A stretch of 8,693 nucleotides of DNA from Pseudomonadota bacterium (GCA_021808185.1 JAKBCB010000142.1:1-8693), one strand, 5' to 3'; counted from the stretch's first letter, positions 1 through 6,996 are shown. Notes: generated by a model not told the origin, from the sequence alone. Numbers and translations are program-made.

Positions 1-204
1 CAGAAACCTGCGCGGTTACAGAATCCTGCGGACCAAGTGCCGATTTAATCGTCCGTTAGGCGAACAAGCGTGCGTCAGACGGATTTTTTGATTGTGTTTT
101 GCCGTCGCCGATGGTCTGTTTGCACTTGGGGAGTTTCCGTCCGGGAGAAGAGGCATGCACATGCCCGATCCACGGTCCGGTGGCGTGTGCGCGGGGGCGG
201 GCGG
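1..204. other. Upstream non-coding stretch, less GC-rich than the rest
   Basis: I see no convincing gene here. Bases 25-120 are visibly richer in A and T than the rest of the window, as expected for an intergenic region. The frame of the following AraC gene stays open back to a GTG at 70. The extra 45 residues that start would add (rich in Arg, Trp and Cys) do not look like an AraC N-terminus, so I treat this DNA as leader. No clear sigma-70 promoter was found: TTGATT at 88-93 has no good -10 partner at the proper distance. Confidence 0.5.
52..89 (+). terminator. Possible intrinsic terminator of a gene left of the window
   Basis: TCCGT (52-56) can pair with ACGGA (79-83), and six T residues follow directly (84-89). 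That is the layout of a rho-independent terminator read on the plus strand. The stem is only 5 bp and the loop is 22 nt, which is weak. It could be chance, although T runs are rare in this GC-rich DNA. Confidence 0.25.
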
Positions 205-1065
205 ATGGTCGCAATAGGCCACAACCTGCCGCCCGACGACCGCTTCGGCGGACTGGAGCAGTTCACCGCGCGCGGCGCGGCGGGCGATGTTGGCTATTGC
301 ATCGCCCGCGCAACGCCGTACACGCTGGAATTCAGCAACGACAGAGATGTCATCTGCCTGTTGCTCGGCGATATCGTCTGCCGCGCCAAGTTCGACGACG
401 ACCGCCGCAAGCCGCTGGTGTTCCTCGGCCAGACCGCCGCCTACCATCCGCGTGGCGGCTGCGTGCAAGTGCGGGCCGAGGAGGTCCGCCAGGGCTTCGT
501 CGCTTTCAGCTACTCCCCGGAATACCAGGCTTCGTTCGACGACGCGCCGATGGAGCGGCCGAGACTTGCGGGCAGCCGCAACAACATTCGCAAGGACACG
601 ATCCGCGCGCTCGCGACCTTTGTCCTCGCGCGGTTGCGCACGGGCGATCCATTCAGCCCGTTCGAGATTCAGTCCTTGGCGTCGCTGCTGTACCTGGAGA
701 CGATCCGCGCCATGGGGGTGGCGCCCGGCGACCGTGGGCGTACGCTGTCGGACCGTGAGTTCAGGGCAGTATGTGAATTTGTCGATGCGGCCCTGGGCGC
801 GGATCTCACCTGCGCGCAGATCGCCGCCGCCGCCAACGTGCCGCTGCGTGCGATCTTCGAGGGGATGAAGCGCCGCACCGGCATGACGCCGTATCGCTTC
901 GTGATCGAGCGGCGCATGGCGCGCGCGCGGGACATGTTGCTGGCGACGCAAGCGCCGATCTCGGACATCGCGCTGGCCTGCGGCTTTTCCTCGCAGCAGC
1001 ACATGACATCGCTGTTCTCCGGCCGCCTCGGCAAGACCCCGCAGCAATTCCGCACGCAGGGCTGA
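205..1065 (+). CDS. AraC-family transcriptional regulator
   Basis: Cytoplasmic DNA-binding regulator of about 286 aa. The C-terminal third carries the double helix-turn-helix of AraC/XylS proteins. The first helix-turn-helix lies near residues 201-224 (AQIAAAANVPLRAIFEGMKR), and the second near 251-275 with the family signature ISDIALACGFSSQQHMTSLF, followed by the usual GKTPQQFR ending. The N-terminal ~170 residues fit a cupin-like effector or dimer domain, but I recognise no ligand motif. I chose ATG 205 because the regulator-like sequence begins there and a G-rich stretch precedes it. In-frame GTG codons at 187 and 70 are alternatives; the latter adds 45 atypical residues. The gene lies 77 bp upstream of the amidohydrolase on the same strand, so it probably regulates or is co-transcribed with it. 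The family call is secure; effector and target are unknown. Confidence 0.9.
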   Translation: MVAIGHNLPPDDRFGGLEQFTARGAAGDVGYCIARATPYTLEFSNDRDVICLLLGDIVCRAKFDDDRRKPLVFLGQTAAYHPRGGCVQVRAEEVRQGFVAFSYSPEYQASFDDAPMERPRLAGSRNNIRKDTIRALATFVLARLRTGDPFSPFEIQSLASLLYLETIRAMGVAPGDRGRTLSDREFRAVCEFVDAALGADLTCAQIAAAANVPLRAIFEGMKRRTGMTPYRFVIERRMARARDMLLATQAPISDIALACGFSSQQHMTSLFSGRLGKTPQQFRTQG

Positions 1066-1087
1066 GCGCGCGGCGTGCTTGACGCCC

Positions 1088-1111
1088 GGAAGCCTCGCCC
1101 CGTACGCTTCC
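1088..1111 (+). other. Small inverted repeat between regulator and amidohydrolase
   Basis: GGAAGC (1088-1093) and GCTTCC (1106-1111) are perfect reverse complements around a 12-nt spacer, in the 77-bp gap after the AraC stop. No T run follows, so it is not a classical terminator. It could be an operator half-site pair or chance. Confidence 0.25.
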
Positions 1112-1131
1112 GCCGCAGCGGCAACGACCGC

Positions 1132-1138
1132 GGGAGGA
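1132..1138 (+). promoter_or_regulatory. Ribosome binding site of the amidohydrolase
   Basis: GGGAGGA lies just before ATG 1143, with GGAGG ending 5 nt upstream. It is a near-consensus Shine-Dalgarno site that fixes the start of the 425-aa protein. Confidence 0.8.
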
Positions 1139-1142
1139 TATC

Positions 1143-2420
1143 ATGGCCGACGTCCATATCAGGAACGCCCAGATCTTCGACGGCACCGGCACCGCCCCAC
1201 ACGCCGGCGAAATCATCGTGCGAGGCAACCGCATCCGCACCGTCGCCGGCCCCGGAGCCACGCTGGAGGCGCCCGGCTGCGAGGTGATCGACGCGCACGG
1301 CATGACGCTGATGCCCGGCATGGTCGAGGGCCACGCGCACCCGAGCTTCTGCGGCGCCCGTACCAACACCGATCTCGGCGACATCCCCGTGGAGGAGCAT
1401 CTTCTCGCCACCCTGCGCAACGCCGAATTGCTGCTCGATCACGGTTTCACCAGTCTCTACAGCGCCGCCTCGGCCAAGGTGCGGCTCGATATCGTCACCC
1501 GTAACGAGATCAACGCCGGGCGCGCGAAAGGCCCGCGCATCCGTGCCGCCTCGCCGGAAATCACCGTCACCGCGGGGCTTGGCGACGAGAGCACGCTGCA
1601 CCAGACCCGCGCCAGCTTCGGCTTTGTCGCCGACGGTCCGGACGCAATCCGCAGGGCCGCGCGCGTGTGCATTCGCGAGGGCGTGGACAATCTGAAGATC
1701 AACATCTCCGGCGACGATTTCGTCAGCGCCAAGGGCGGCCAGACGGTGATGAGCGAGGCCGAGGTGATGGCCGCCGTTGAAGTCGCGCATGATTTCGACC
1801 GCAAGATCGCGTGCCATGCCCGCGCCGGCAATTCGGTCAAGCGCGCGCTGCGCTGCGGCGTGGATGTGATCTACCATTGCGAGCAGGCGGACGAGGAAGC
1901 GCTCGACATGCTGGAGGCGGCACGGGAAAAAATCTTCGTCGGCCCCGCCATCGGCCTGATCTGGAACACCATCCACGAGGCGCAGGAGTTCGGCGTGACG
2001 CCGGAGGTGGTGGCGCGGCTGGGGATGCAGCGCGTGCTGGACATGAGCTGTCGTACCTACAACGAACTGCGCAAGCGCGGCGTGCGCGTGGTGATTGGCG
2101 GCGATTACGGCTTTGCCTGGACCCCGCAAGGCACCAACGCACGCGACCTGGAGCATTTCTGCACGTTGTTCGGCTATTCACCCGCTGAGGCGCTGGCCTG
2201 TGCCACTTCCATCGGCGGGCAGATGATGCTGCCGGGTGGTGAGCTTGGCGTGGTGCGAGAGGGGGCGCTGGCCGACCTGCTGCTGGTCGATGGCGACCCG
2301 ACGCGCGACGTGCGGATCATGCAGGATCGTGACCGGCTGGCGATGATCATGAAGGACGGCACGTTCCACAAGCACCCGGCCACCGCGCGGCGGGCGCGGG
2401 CGGCGACGGCGGCGGAGTAG
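1143..2420 (+). CDS. Metal-dependent amidohydrolase, imidazolonepropionase/dipeptidase-like group
   Basis: Predicted cytoplasmic hydrolase of 425 aa with no signal peptide. It has the layout of the amidohydrolase superfamily: an N-terminal beta-sandwich strand (residues 1-60, ending LMPGMVEGHAHPS), a TIM barrel, and a C-terminal sandwich return (GALADLLLVDGDP, 374-386). All expected metal ligands are visible: H64 and H66 in GHAH, K185 in NLKINISGDD (candidate carboxylated lysine), H225 in ACHARAGNSVKRAL, H245 in VIYHCEQ, and D321 in GGDYGF. This pattern is shared by prolidase/Xaa-dipeptidase-like, molinate-hydrolase-like and ochratoxin-amidase-like members of COG1228, which cleave amide or peptide bonds. 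The substrate cannot be assigned. The C-terminal tail (about 408-425) is basic and Ala-rich and is probably disordered. The AraC gene upstream suggests inducible, catabolic expression. Confidence 0.9.
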   Translation: MADVHIRNAQIFDGTGTAPHAGEIIVRGNRIRTVAGPGATLEAPGCEVIDAHGMTLMPGMVEGHAHPSFCGARTNTDLGDIPVEEHLLATLRNAELLLDHGFTSLYSAASAKVRLDIVTRNEINAGRAKGPRIRAASPEITVTAGLGDESTLHQTRASFGFVADGPDAIRRAARVCIREGVDNLKINISGDDFVSAKGGQTVMSEAEVMAAVEVAHDFDRKIACHARAGNSVKRALRCGVDVIYHCEQADEEALDMLEAAREKIFVGPAIGLIWNTIHEAQEFGVTPEVVARLGMQRVLDMSCRTYNELRKRGVRVVIGGDYGFAWTPQGTNARDLEHFCTLFGYSPAEALACATSIGGQMMLPGGELGVVREGALADLLLVDGDPTRDVRIMQDRDRLAMIMKDGTFHKHPATARRARAATAAE

Positions 2421-2453
2421 CAACCATCCGCTCCATTCCGCCCTCTTGTCGTC

Positions 2454-2524
2454 GGTCATCGCGGTGGTCCTCAGGTTCAGGTTGTGTCTCGACAACCCAA
2501 CCCTACCCAGGGTCATCGCGGTGG
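2454..2524. repeat. Perfect 14-bp direct repeat in the convergent gap
   Basis: GGTCATCGCGGTGG occurs at 2454-2467 and again at 2511-2524, 57 bp apart start to start. Pyrimidine-rich bases follow both copies (TCCT and CCTCC). The gap lies between the stops of the amidohydrolase and the sensor kinase. The origin is unknown: a local duplication, a recombination scar or a paired binding site are all possible. Confidence 0.6.
2480..2497. other. Short hairpin between the direct repeat copies
   Basis: GGTTGT (2480-2485) pairs with ACAACC (2492-2497) around a 6-nt loop, midway between two convergent genes. It has no T run on either strand, so it is at most a weak bidirectional termination or RNA-end structure. 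An adjacent tandem CAGGTT pair (starting at 2473) overlaps the left arm. Confidence 0.3.
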
Positions 2525-2580
2525 CCTCCTGCACCACTGCCGGCGGCACGACCCGGCCGCTCGGCCGCGCATTTACAGTG

Positions 2581-4008
2581 TCACGATACGCGCGGGTTTT
2601 GACGGACCGACCGTCCGGCCGCCGTGGACGGCGCGAAATCCATGACCACGCGCAGGCCCGGTCCCGCGTGTTCCAGTCTCAGGTCCGCCCCGTGCAGATG
2701 GGCAATGGCGTCGACCAGACTGAGGCCAAGCCCGTTGCCCGGCGTCGTCCTGCTCCGCTCGCCGCGATAAAAGCGACGCAGCAAACGTGGCAGGTCTTCC
2801 GCCGCCACGCCCGGGCCGTCGTCCGCGACCACAAGGCGGGCACCGGCACCCGGGTCGCACGTCAGGCGGACCTCGATCCGCGTTCCCGCCGGGGTATGGC
2901 GAAGGGCGTTCTCGACCAGATTGGCGATCGCCTGTGTCAGCAGTTCCTGGTCGCCGCGCACATGGCATCCCGGCGCCAGCGTGACGGTCAGGCGATGCTC
3001 CGCCGCCTCGGCGTCGGGCAGATAGGCGTCCACCACGGTTTCGGCGATCTGGCCGAGATCCACATCGCGAAACCCGGCGCGGGGCGAGCCGCCTTCCACC
3101 TGGGCGATGCGCAGCAGGGCGGAGAACGTGTCCAGCAGGCTCTCGGCCTCGCCGACGGCGGCGCGGACGGCGGTCTCGTATTCACCCACCGAGCGCGCGT
3201 GCAGCAGCGCGCCTTCCAGCCGCTGGGACAGCCGTGACAGTGGTGTGCGCAGGTCGTGCGCCACGTCGCTGCTGACCTGACGCAGGCTGTCCATCAGCGT
3301 GCCAATCCGGTCCAGCATCCGGTTCAGGGTGCCCGCAAGGCGGTCCAGATCGTCGTCAGTGCCGCGCACCGGTACCCGGCGCGCCAGATCGCCCGCGATG
3401 ATCGCCTCGGCGGTGCGGGCGATGGTATCGATGCGGGACAGGAAGGCCCGGCTCAGCACCAGTCCGCCAGCGATGCCGAGCACCGCCGCGAGTGCCACTG
3501 CCCAGGCCAGCGCGGTGGCGATGGCTTCCTCGACATCGTCGATGCGGCCGAGATCGTCGCCCACGACCAGCAGCAGCCCGCCGCCGAGATCGGTGATCAG
3601 CGCGCGCACGTTCTCGGGCTCCTTGTCGGCTTCCTCCGGGGCGGTGATGGCGATGGTGGCCCAGCCCGGCCGCAGCCTGGGCGTGACCGGCATCTGCCCC
3701 GCCAGACGGCGGCCGGCGGCGTCCAGCACGAGGTAGTCCAGCGCGCTCTCGCCGCGCCCGCGCTCGACCATCCGGCCCACCATCCCGGCAATGCCGTCGT
3801 TGCGGAACACGCCGCGCAGATAGGTGGTCTCGGCGGTGATGCGCTCGGCCATCTGCGATTGCAGATCCGCGCGCGCGGTCAGGAACACCGCCCCGCCCAG
3901 CACCAGCGCCGAGAGCGTGAACAGCAGCAGATACAGCGCCGCGAGCCGGAAGCTCGCGCTGCGCCAAACCCTACGTAGCCGGCGCACGCAGCACGTATCC
4001 CGAGCCAC
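2581..4008 (-). CDS. Sensor histidine kinase (HAMP, HisKA, HATPase)
   Basis: Inner-membrane kinase of 475 aa from GTG 4008. Domains in order: a first membrane helix near 22-45, a periplasmic sensor region of about 120 residues, a second helix near 164-187, and HAMP to about 240. The HisKA domain follows, with phospho-acceptor H251 in SSDVAHDLRTPLSRL. The ATPase domain has an N box (NLVENALRH, 363-371), G1 (DDGPG, 396-400) and G2 (GNGLGLSL, 424-431). All catalytic motifs look intact. The start is ambiguous. GTG 4008 overlaps the response-regulator gene by 38 bp, while in-frame GTG 3987 gives a 17-bp overlap and a shorter cytosolic N-terminus. Either way the pair is translationally linked. It presumably phosphorylates the adjacent regulator. 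The sensor region has no motif I can tie to a ligand. The closest general resemblance is to CusS/QseC-like kinases. Confidence 0.93.
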   Translation of the reverse strand: MARDTCCVRRLRRVWRSASFRLAALYLLLFTLSALVLGGAVFLTARADLQSQMAERITAETTYLRGVFRNDGIAGMVGRMVERGRGESALDYLVLDAAGRRLAGQMPVTPRLRPGWATIAITAPEEADKEPENVRALITDLGGGLLLVVGDDLGRIDDVEEAIATALAWAVALAAVLGIAGGLVLSRAFLSRIDTIARTAEAIIAGDLARRVPVRGTDDDLDRLAGTLNRMLDRIGTLMDSLRQVSSDVAHDLRTPLSRLSQRLEGALLHARSVGEYETAVRAAVGEAESLLDTFSALLRIAQVEGGSPRAGFRDVDLGQIAETVVDAYLPDAEAAEHRLTVTLAPGCHVRGDQELLTQAIANLVENALRHTPAGTRIEVRLTCDPGAGARLVVADDGPGVAAEDLPRLLRRFYRGERSRTTPGNGLGLSLVDAIAHLHGADLRLEHAGPGLRVVMDFAPSTAAGRSVRQNPRVS

Positions 4009-4654
4009 GGATGGTGTGGATCAGCTCCGGATCATGGCCAGCGCGCGACAGCTTGGCGCGCAGCCGGCTGATATGGGTCTCGACGATGTTGGTCTTGGGA
4101 TCGAAATGGAAATCCCACACCCCCTCCAGCAGCATGGTGCGCGTCACCACCCGCTCGGCGTGGCGCATGAGGAACTCCAGCAGGCGGAATTCGCGAGGTT
4201 GCAACTCCACCGCCTCGCCACCGCGCAGCACTTTGCGCTTCAGCAAGTCGATCTCCAGATCGGCCACGCGCAGCGAGGTCGGTACGTCCGACAAGGGGGG
4301 GCGGCGGCCCAGCGCCTGCACCCGCGCCAGCAGTTCGGCGAAGGCGAAAGGTTTGACCAGGTAGTCGTCGCCGCCGGCCTCCAGACCCTGCACGCGGTCC
4401 CCGACGCCGCGCAGTGCGGTGAGGAAGAGTACCGGTGTCTTCACCCCCGCGCCCCGGAGGGTGCGGACCAGTCCCAGCCCGTCGAGACCGGGCAGCATCC
4501 GGTCCACGATCAGCACGTCGTAGTCGCCAGCGCCGGCCATCAGCAATCCGCCACGCCCGTCCGGCGCGTGGTCCACCAGATGGCCGTGCTGGGTCAGACC
4601 GCGCGTGACGTAGTCGGCGGTCTGGGCGTCGTCCTCGATCATCAGCAGCTTCAC
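3971..4654 (-). CDS. OmpR/PhoB-family response regulator
   Basis: Two-domain regulator of 227 aa. The receiver domain (1-115) has the acidic pair E7/D8/D9, phospho-acceptor D51 in VLIVDRMLPGLDG, T79 and K101 in YLVKPF. The C-terminal winged helix (about 127-224) carries QPREFRLLEFLM, the VWDFHFDPKTNIVETHISRLR stretch around 179-199 and the RGSGYVL ending. This sequence style is typical of CusR/CopR/QseB-like regulators. It starts at GTG 4654 in a 4-base GTGA overlap with the stop of the upstream anchored protein, with a GGGGG run (4661-4665) as a possible ribosome site. It is followed by its kinase with overlap. It probably controls its own operon and perhaps the divergent copper-type genes. 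I could not recognise a binding-site repeat. Confidence 0.95.
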   Translation of the reverse strand: MKLLMIEDDAQTADYVTRGLTQHGHLVDHAPDGRGGLLMAGAGDYDVLIVDRMLPGLDGLGLVRTLRGAGVKTPVLFLTALRGVGDRVQGLEAGGDDYLVKPFAFAELLARVQALGRRPPLSDVPTSLRVADLEIDLLKRKVLRGGEAVELQPREFRLLEFLMRHAERVVTRTMLLEGVWDFHFDPKTNIVETHISRLRAKLSRAGHDPELIHTIRGSGYVLRAPAT

Positions 4655-5187
4655 GTCGAGCCCCCTGTGTGCCGGCGGCGCAGCAGCAGTCCGCCGAGCA
4701 ACAATGCCGGCACGCCCAACGCCACCGGCAGCACGCGGTTGGACTCCACCACGGGCTTCTGCCGGATGGCGAGGTCCACGAACGGGCTCGGCGTCAGCGC
4801 CGCCTCGCCGGAGGCCGCCGTGACCACCACGCGGTAGTGCCCGGCGGCGATCAGGCGCATCGGCCAGTCCGTGGTGACAGACTCGCCGGGGGCAACCAGC
4901 TTGACGGTGATCGCCTTGTGCGCGCTCCAGTCCTCCAGGTCCACCGGCTGTTCCTGGCCGGGATCGACCTGCACGAGGCCGACCCAGGCCAGCACGCCTG
5001 GGGCCGGGGTGGCGCCGGTGTTGCGAATGGTGCTGTGAAACAGCAACCGGTCGCCCATCTTCGGCGCGGCGGGATTAGCGGGGTCCGCCGCGAGCTCGAC
5101 CCGCAGCGTGGGCGGGGCCGATTGGGCGAACGCGGTACCGGCCATGGCCGTCAGCGCCAGGGCGAGAGCCAATGTGTGAATGGACAT
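4651..5187 (-). CDS. Exported protein with Ig-like ectodomain and C-terminal membrane anchor, unknown function
   Basis: Protein of 178 aa. Residues 1-21 form a clear signal peptide ending AFA-QS. Residues 25-145 have the alternating pattern of a beta sandwich, with phrases such as HSTIRNTG (51-58), PGES (100-103) and GHYRVVV (116-122) that recall CARDB/NEW3-type Ig-like domains. Residues 152-169 are a hydrophobic helix followed by RRRH, giving a periplasmic domain anchored in the inner membrane with a short cytosolic tail. The stretch PVDLEDWSAHKAI (81-93) stands out as a likely conserved core. It sits between the ABC permease (12-bp gap) and the response regulator (4-bp overlap). It could be an extracytoplasmic partner of the transporter or a signal modulator for the kinase. 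No enzyme motif and no cysteines are visible. The function is inferred only from position. Confidence 0.85.
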   Translation of the reverse strand: MSIHTLALALALTAMAGTAFAQSAPPTLRVELAADPANPAAPKMGDRLLFHSTIRNTGATPAPGVLAWVGLVQVDPGQEQPVDLEDWSAHKAITVKLVAPGESVTTDWPMRLIAAGHYRVVVTAASGEAALTPSPFVDLAIRQKPVVESNRVLPVALGVPALLLGGLLLRRRHTGGST

Positions 5188-5192
5188 CGGTG

Positions 5193-5199
5193 TCCTCCT
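5193..5199 (-). promoter_or_regulatory. Strong ribosome binding site for the anchored exported protein
   Basis: On the minus strand AGGAGGA directly follows the permease TGA (5202-5200) and lies 5 nt before ATG 5187. This is a full consensus Shine-Dalgarno site. It settles the start and suggests this protein is translated more strongly than its neighbours, which rely on overlaps. Confidence 0.85.
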
Positions 5200-5952
5200 T
5201 CAATGCCGCAGCCGGTGGATGCCGACGCCCGCGAAGGCGGCGGTGCCGGCGAGCCAGATCAGCGCCACCAGCCCGTGCCAGACCTGGGAGGCAGCCCCCT
5301 GACCGTCGATGACCACGGCGTCGTACGCATTCAGCGCGGCCGAGAACGGGTTGACCGTGTCGAACGCGACGCCGATGGCCGATTGCCGCAGGCTGGGGCC
5401 GAGCAGGAGCGGGCTGGCGGAGAGCAGCAGCAGGATCAGGCACGGCATCAGCGTGCCGCGCGAGGAACCCAACCGGGCGCCCAGGCCGAGCGCGAGGAAG
5501 CCGAACCCCAGCGCCACCGGCGTGCCCAGCAGCACCAGCGCGATGCCACCGCCGATCATGTTCTGCCCGGTGCTGCCGACCGCCCAAAGATAGGGCATGG
5601 CCAGCACCAGCATCACCGCCCACGCCGCCGCCTGCCCAGCGATCTTGCCCAGCAACAGCCCGCCGCGCGGGATCGGTGCCAGCAGCAGCGGCAGCAGGCT
5701 GCCGCGCTCGCGCTCGCCGGCGATCGCGTCCGCCCCGGCCGCGACGGCGAGCAGCGCGCCCAGCCCGGTAACGATGCCGAGCATGTCGTAAACCACCTGG
5801 GCGTTGTCGAGCAGGCTCAGTTCCTGGCTGCCGATCAGCAGCAGGCCGAAGCCGGAGAGCACGACCGAGACCGCGAGCAGCCAGCCCAGCCCGCGCGAGG
5901 AAAGCAACAATTCGCCGGCTTCCTTGCGCGCGAGCAACCCAACCGCGTTCAT
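5200..5952 (-). CDS. ABC-2 type permease, NosY-like
   Basis: Membrane protein of 250 aa with about six hydrophobic segments (roughly 22-41, 55-75, 104-125, 131-157, 167-188, 222-245). A short N-terminal cytosolic stretch (LLARKEAGELL) resembles the coupling helix of ABC-2 permeases. The loop after the second segment carries AIAGERERGSLLPLLLAPIP (77-96), the hallmark of the NosY/ABC-2 group. The protein forms the membrane part of a transporter with the ATPase immediately upstream; their genes share an ATGA overlap (5949-5952). Family members act in export or in membrane-protein maturation. The substrate cannot be read here. The nos genes that surround true NosFY (such as nosZ and nosD) are absent from this window, so the name NosY should not be applied as a function. 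Confidence 0.92.
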   Translation of the reverse strand: MNAVGLLARKEAGELLLSSRGLGWLLAVSVVLSGFGLLLIGSQELSLLDNAQVVYDMLGIVTGLGALLAVAAGADAIAGERERGSLLPLLLAPIPRGGLLLGKIAGQAAAWAVMLVLAMPYLWAVGSTGQNMIGGGIALVLLGTPVALGFGFLALGLGARLGSSRGTLMPCLILLLLSASPLLLGPSLRQSAIGVAFDTVNPFSAALNAYDAVVIDGQGAASQVWHGLVALIWLAGTAAFAGVGIHRLRH

Positions 5953-6923
5953 GCGGCCCTCCCCGTCTGTGGGGCCGTGGACCTTGCGTTCGTCGTGTGC
6001 GCGCCGGCCGGAGGCGGGCCGGATTGCACGACGCTGAGATAGACATCCTCCAGCCCGCCACCCTCATGCGCGATGGCGGTGATCGGCCAGCCGAGGAACA
6101 GCAGCTCGCGCCACGCGGCGTCCGGGGTCACGGCGGGGTCCAAATCCACCACCGCCCAACCCTGGTCGTGCGCGATCACCCGCACATCGGCGGGCGCTGG
6201 GGCGGCCGGCGGCACCGGGCCGGACAGTTCCAGGCGGAAGCGCGGCTGCGCGGCGTGGGTGCGCACGAGGTCATCGACCCGTCCCGCGGCGACGGTGCGG
6301 CCGCCGGCGATGAAGCTGGCATGGGTACACAGCCGTTCCACGTCGTCCAGGATGTGCGTGCACAGCAGCACGCCGACGCCCGCGTGCGCGCGTTCGGCCA
6401 ACAGGTCGTGAATCTCGCGCCGCCCGCGCGGATCCAGGCCGTTGGTTGGTTCGTCGAGCACCAGCAGCAGCGGGTCGGCGATCAGCGCGCGGGCGAGGCC
6501 GAGGCGCTGGCGCATTCCGCGCGAGAAGGCGCCGATGGGCTGGCGCGCGGGCGGCGACAGCCCGACCGCGTCCAGCCGCCGCGTCACCGAGGCGGCGTCG
6601 AGGTCGGCGTCATAGAGTCCGGCGAAGAAGGTCAGGTAGTCCCGCGCGGTCATCCAGTCGTAAAACCCGTTCGGGTCGGGCAGCACGCCGATGCGTCGGC
6701 GCAGCCCCGTGCCATGCTCCCACGGATCCTGGCCGAACACCGCGATGTCGCCGGCGGTGCGGGGCAACAGGCCAACCGCGGCCAGCATGGTCGTGGTCTT
6801 GCCGGCGCCATTGGGGCCCAGCAGCCCGACGATCTCACCCGCCCCCACGGTGAGGGAAACATCGCGCAGCACCGGCTCTCCACCCAGGGCGAGACCGAGA
6901 TTCTTGATCGCAAGAGGGGTCAC
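5949..6923 (-). CDS. ABC transporter ATP-binding protein, NosF/CcmA-like
   Basis: Cytoplasmic ATPase of 324 aa that should energise the adjacent permease. Motifs seen: Walker A GPNGAGKT (36-43), signature FSRGMRQR (133-140, an SRGM variant of LSGGQ), Walker B LLLVLDEP (152-159), D-loop GLDP (163-166) and switch H190 in LLCTHILDD. The Q-loop position reads LPDPNG (81-86), so the usual Gln is replaced, apparently by Asp. NosF-type proteins often have Glu there. Residues from about 215 to 324 form an extra C-terminal domain that is longer than in minimal ATPases of this group. I chose GTG 6923 because GGAGG lies 6 nt upstream and the ABC fold begins at once. The frame stays open to 7232, but that extension has low-complexity Arg/Pro sequence and overlaps the PepSY gene. 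Confidence 0.93.
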   Translation of the reverse strand: MTPLAIKNLGLALGGEPVLRDVSLTVGAGEIVGLLGPNGAGKTTTMLAAVGLLPRTAGDIAVFGQDPWEHGTGLRRRIGVLPDPNGFYDWMTARDYLTFFAGLYDADLDAASVTRRLDAVGLSPPARQPIGAFSRGMRQRLGLARALIADPLLLVLDEPTNGLDPRGRREIHDLLAERAHAGVGVLLCTHILDDVERLCTHASFIAGGRTVAAGRVDDLVRTHAAQPRFRLELSGPVPPAAPAPADVRVIAHDQGWAVVDLDPAVTPDAAWRELLFLGWPITAIAHEGGGLEDVYLSVVQSGPPPAGAHTTNARSTAPQTGRAA

Positions 6924-6929
6924 TGTGGG

Positions 6930-6934
6930 CCTCC
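6930..6934 (-). promoter_or_regulatory. Ribosome binding site fixing the GTG start of the ATPase
   Basis: GGAGG on the minus strand is separated by 6 nt from GTG 6923-6921. An ATG at 6936-6934 overlaps this site and is out of frame, so it is not the start. Confidence 0.75.
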
Positions 6935-6962
6935 ATGTGACGCATCGGGTGAAGGCAGGGGA

Positions 6963-6987
6963 GGGGGCGCGACGGCGCCGCGCCCCC
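6963..6987 (-). other. Very strong hairpin between the PepSY and ATPase genes
   Basis: GGGGGCGCG (6963-6971) and CGCGCCCCC (6979-6987) are perfect reverse complements with a 7-nt loop. The all-GC 9-bp stem begins 9 nt after the PepSY stop codon (6999-6997). No T run follows on the minus strand, so a full intrinsic terminator is unlikely. It could be an RNA-stabilising 3' end or a partial attenuator that lets PepSY be made in excess over the ABC and kinase genes. Confidence 0.6.
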
Positions 6988-6996
6988 GCCGGTGGA

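Noticed and set aside
16..1047. Long minus-strand open frame opposite the AraC gene
   Set aside because: Composition is Arg/Ala/His-rich without any domain, and it lies wholly antisense to a clear regulator. It is a by-product of high GC.
669..2156. 495-aa minus-strand open frame opposite the amidohydrolase
   Set aside because: It is antisense to a gene with all catalytic ligands and a strong ribosome site. Its own sequence has no recognisable motif.
4669..6042. 457-aa plus-strand open frame over the ABC permease region
   Set aside because: It is rich in Gln, Arg and His, antisense to two well-supported genes, and has no domain.
5200..6923. Assignment of the ABC pair to nitrous oxide reductase maturation (nosFY)
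   Set aside because: Similarity is at family level only. No nosZ, nosD or nosL is visible, and the neighbours are PepSY and a two-component system.
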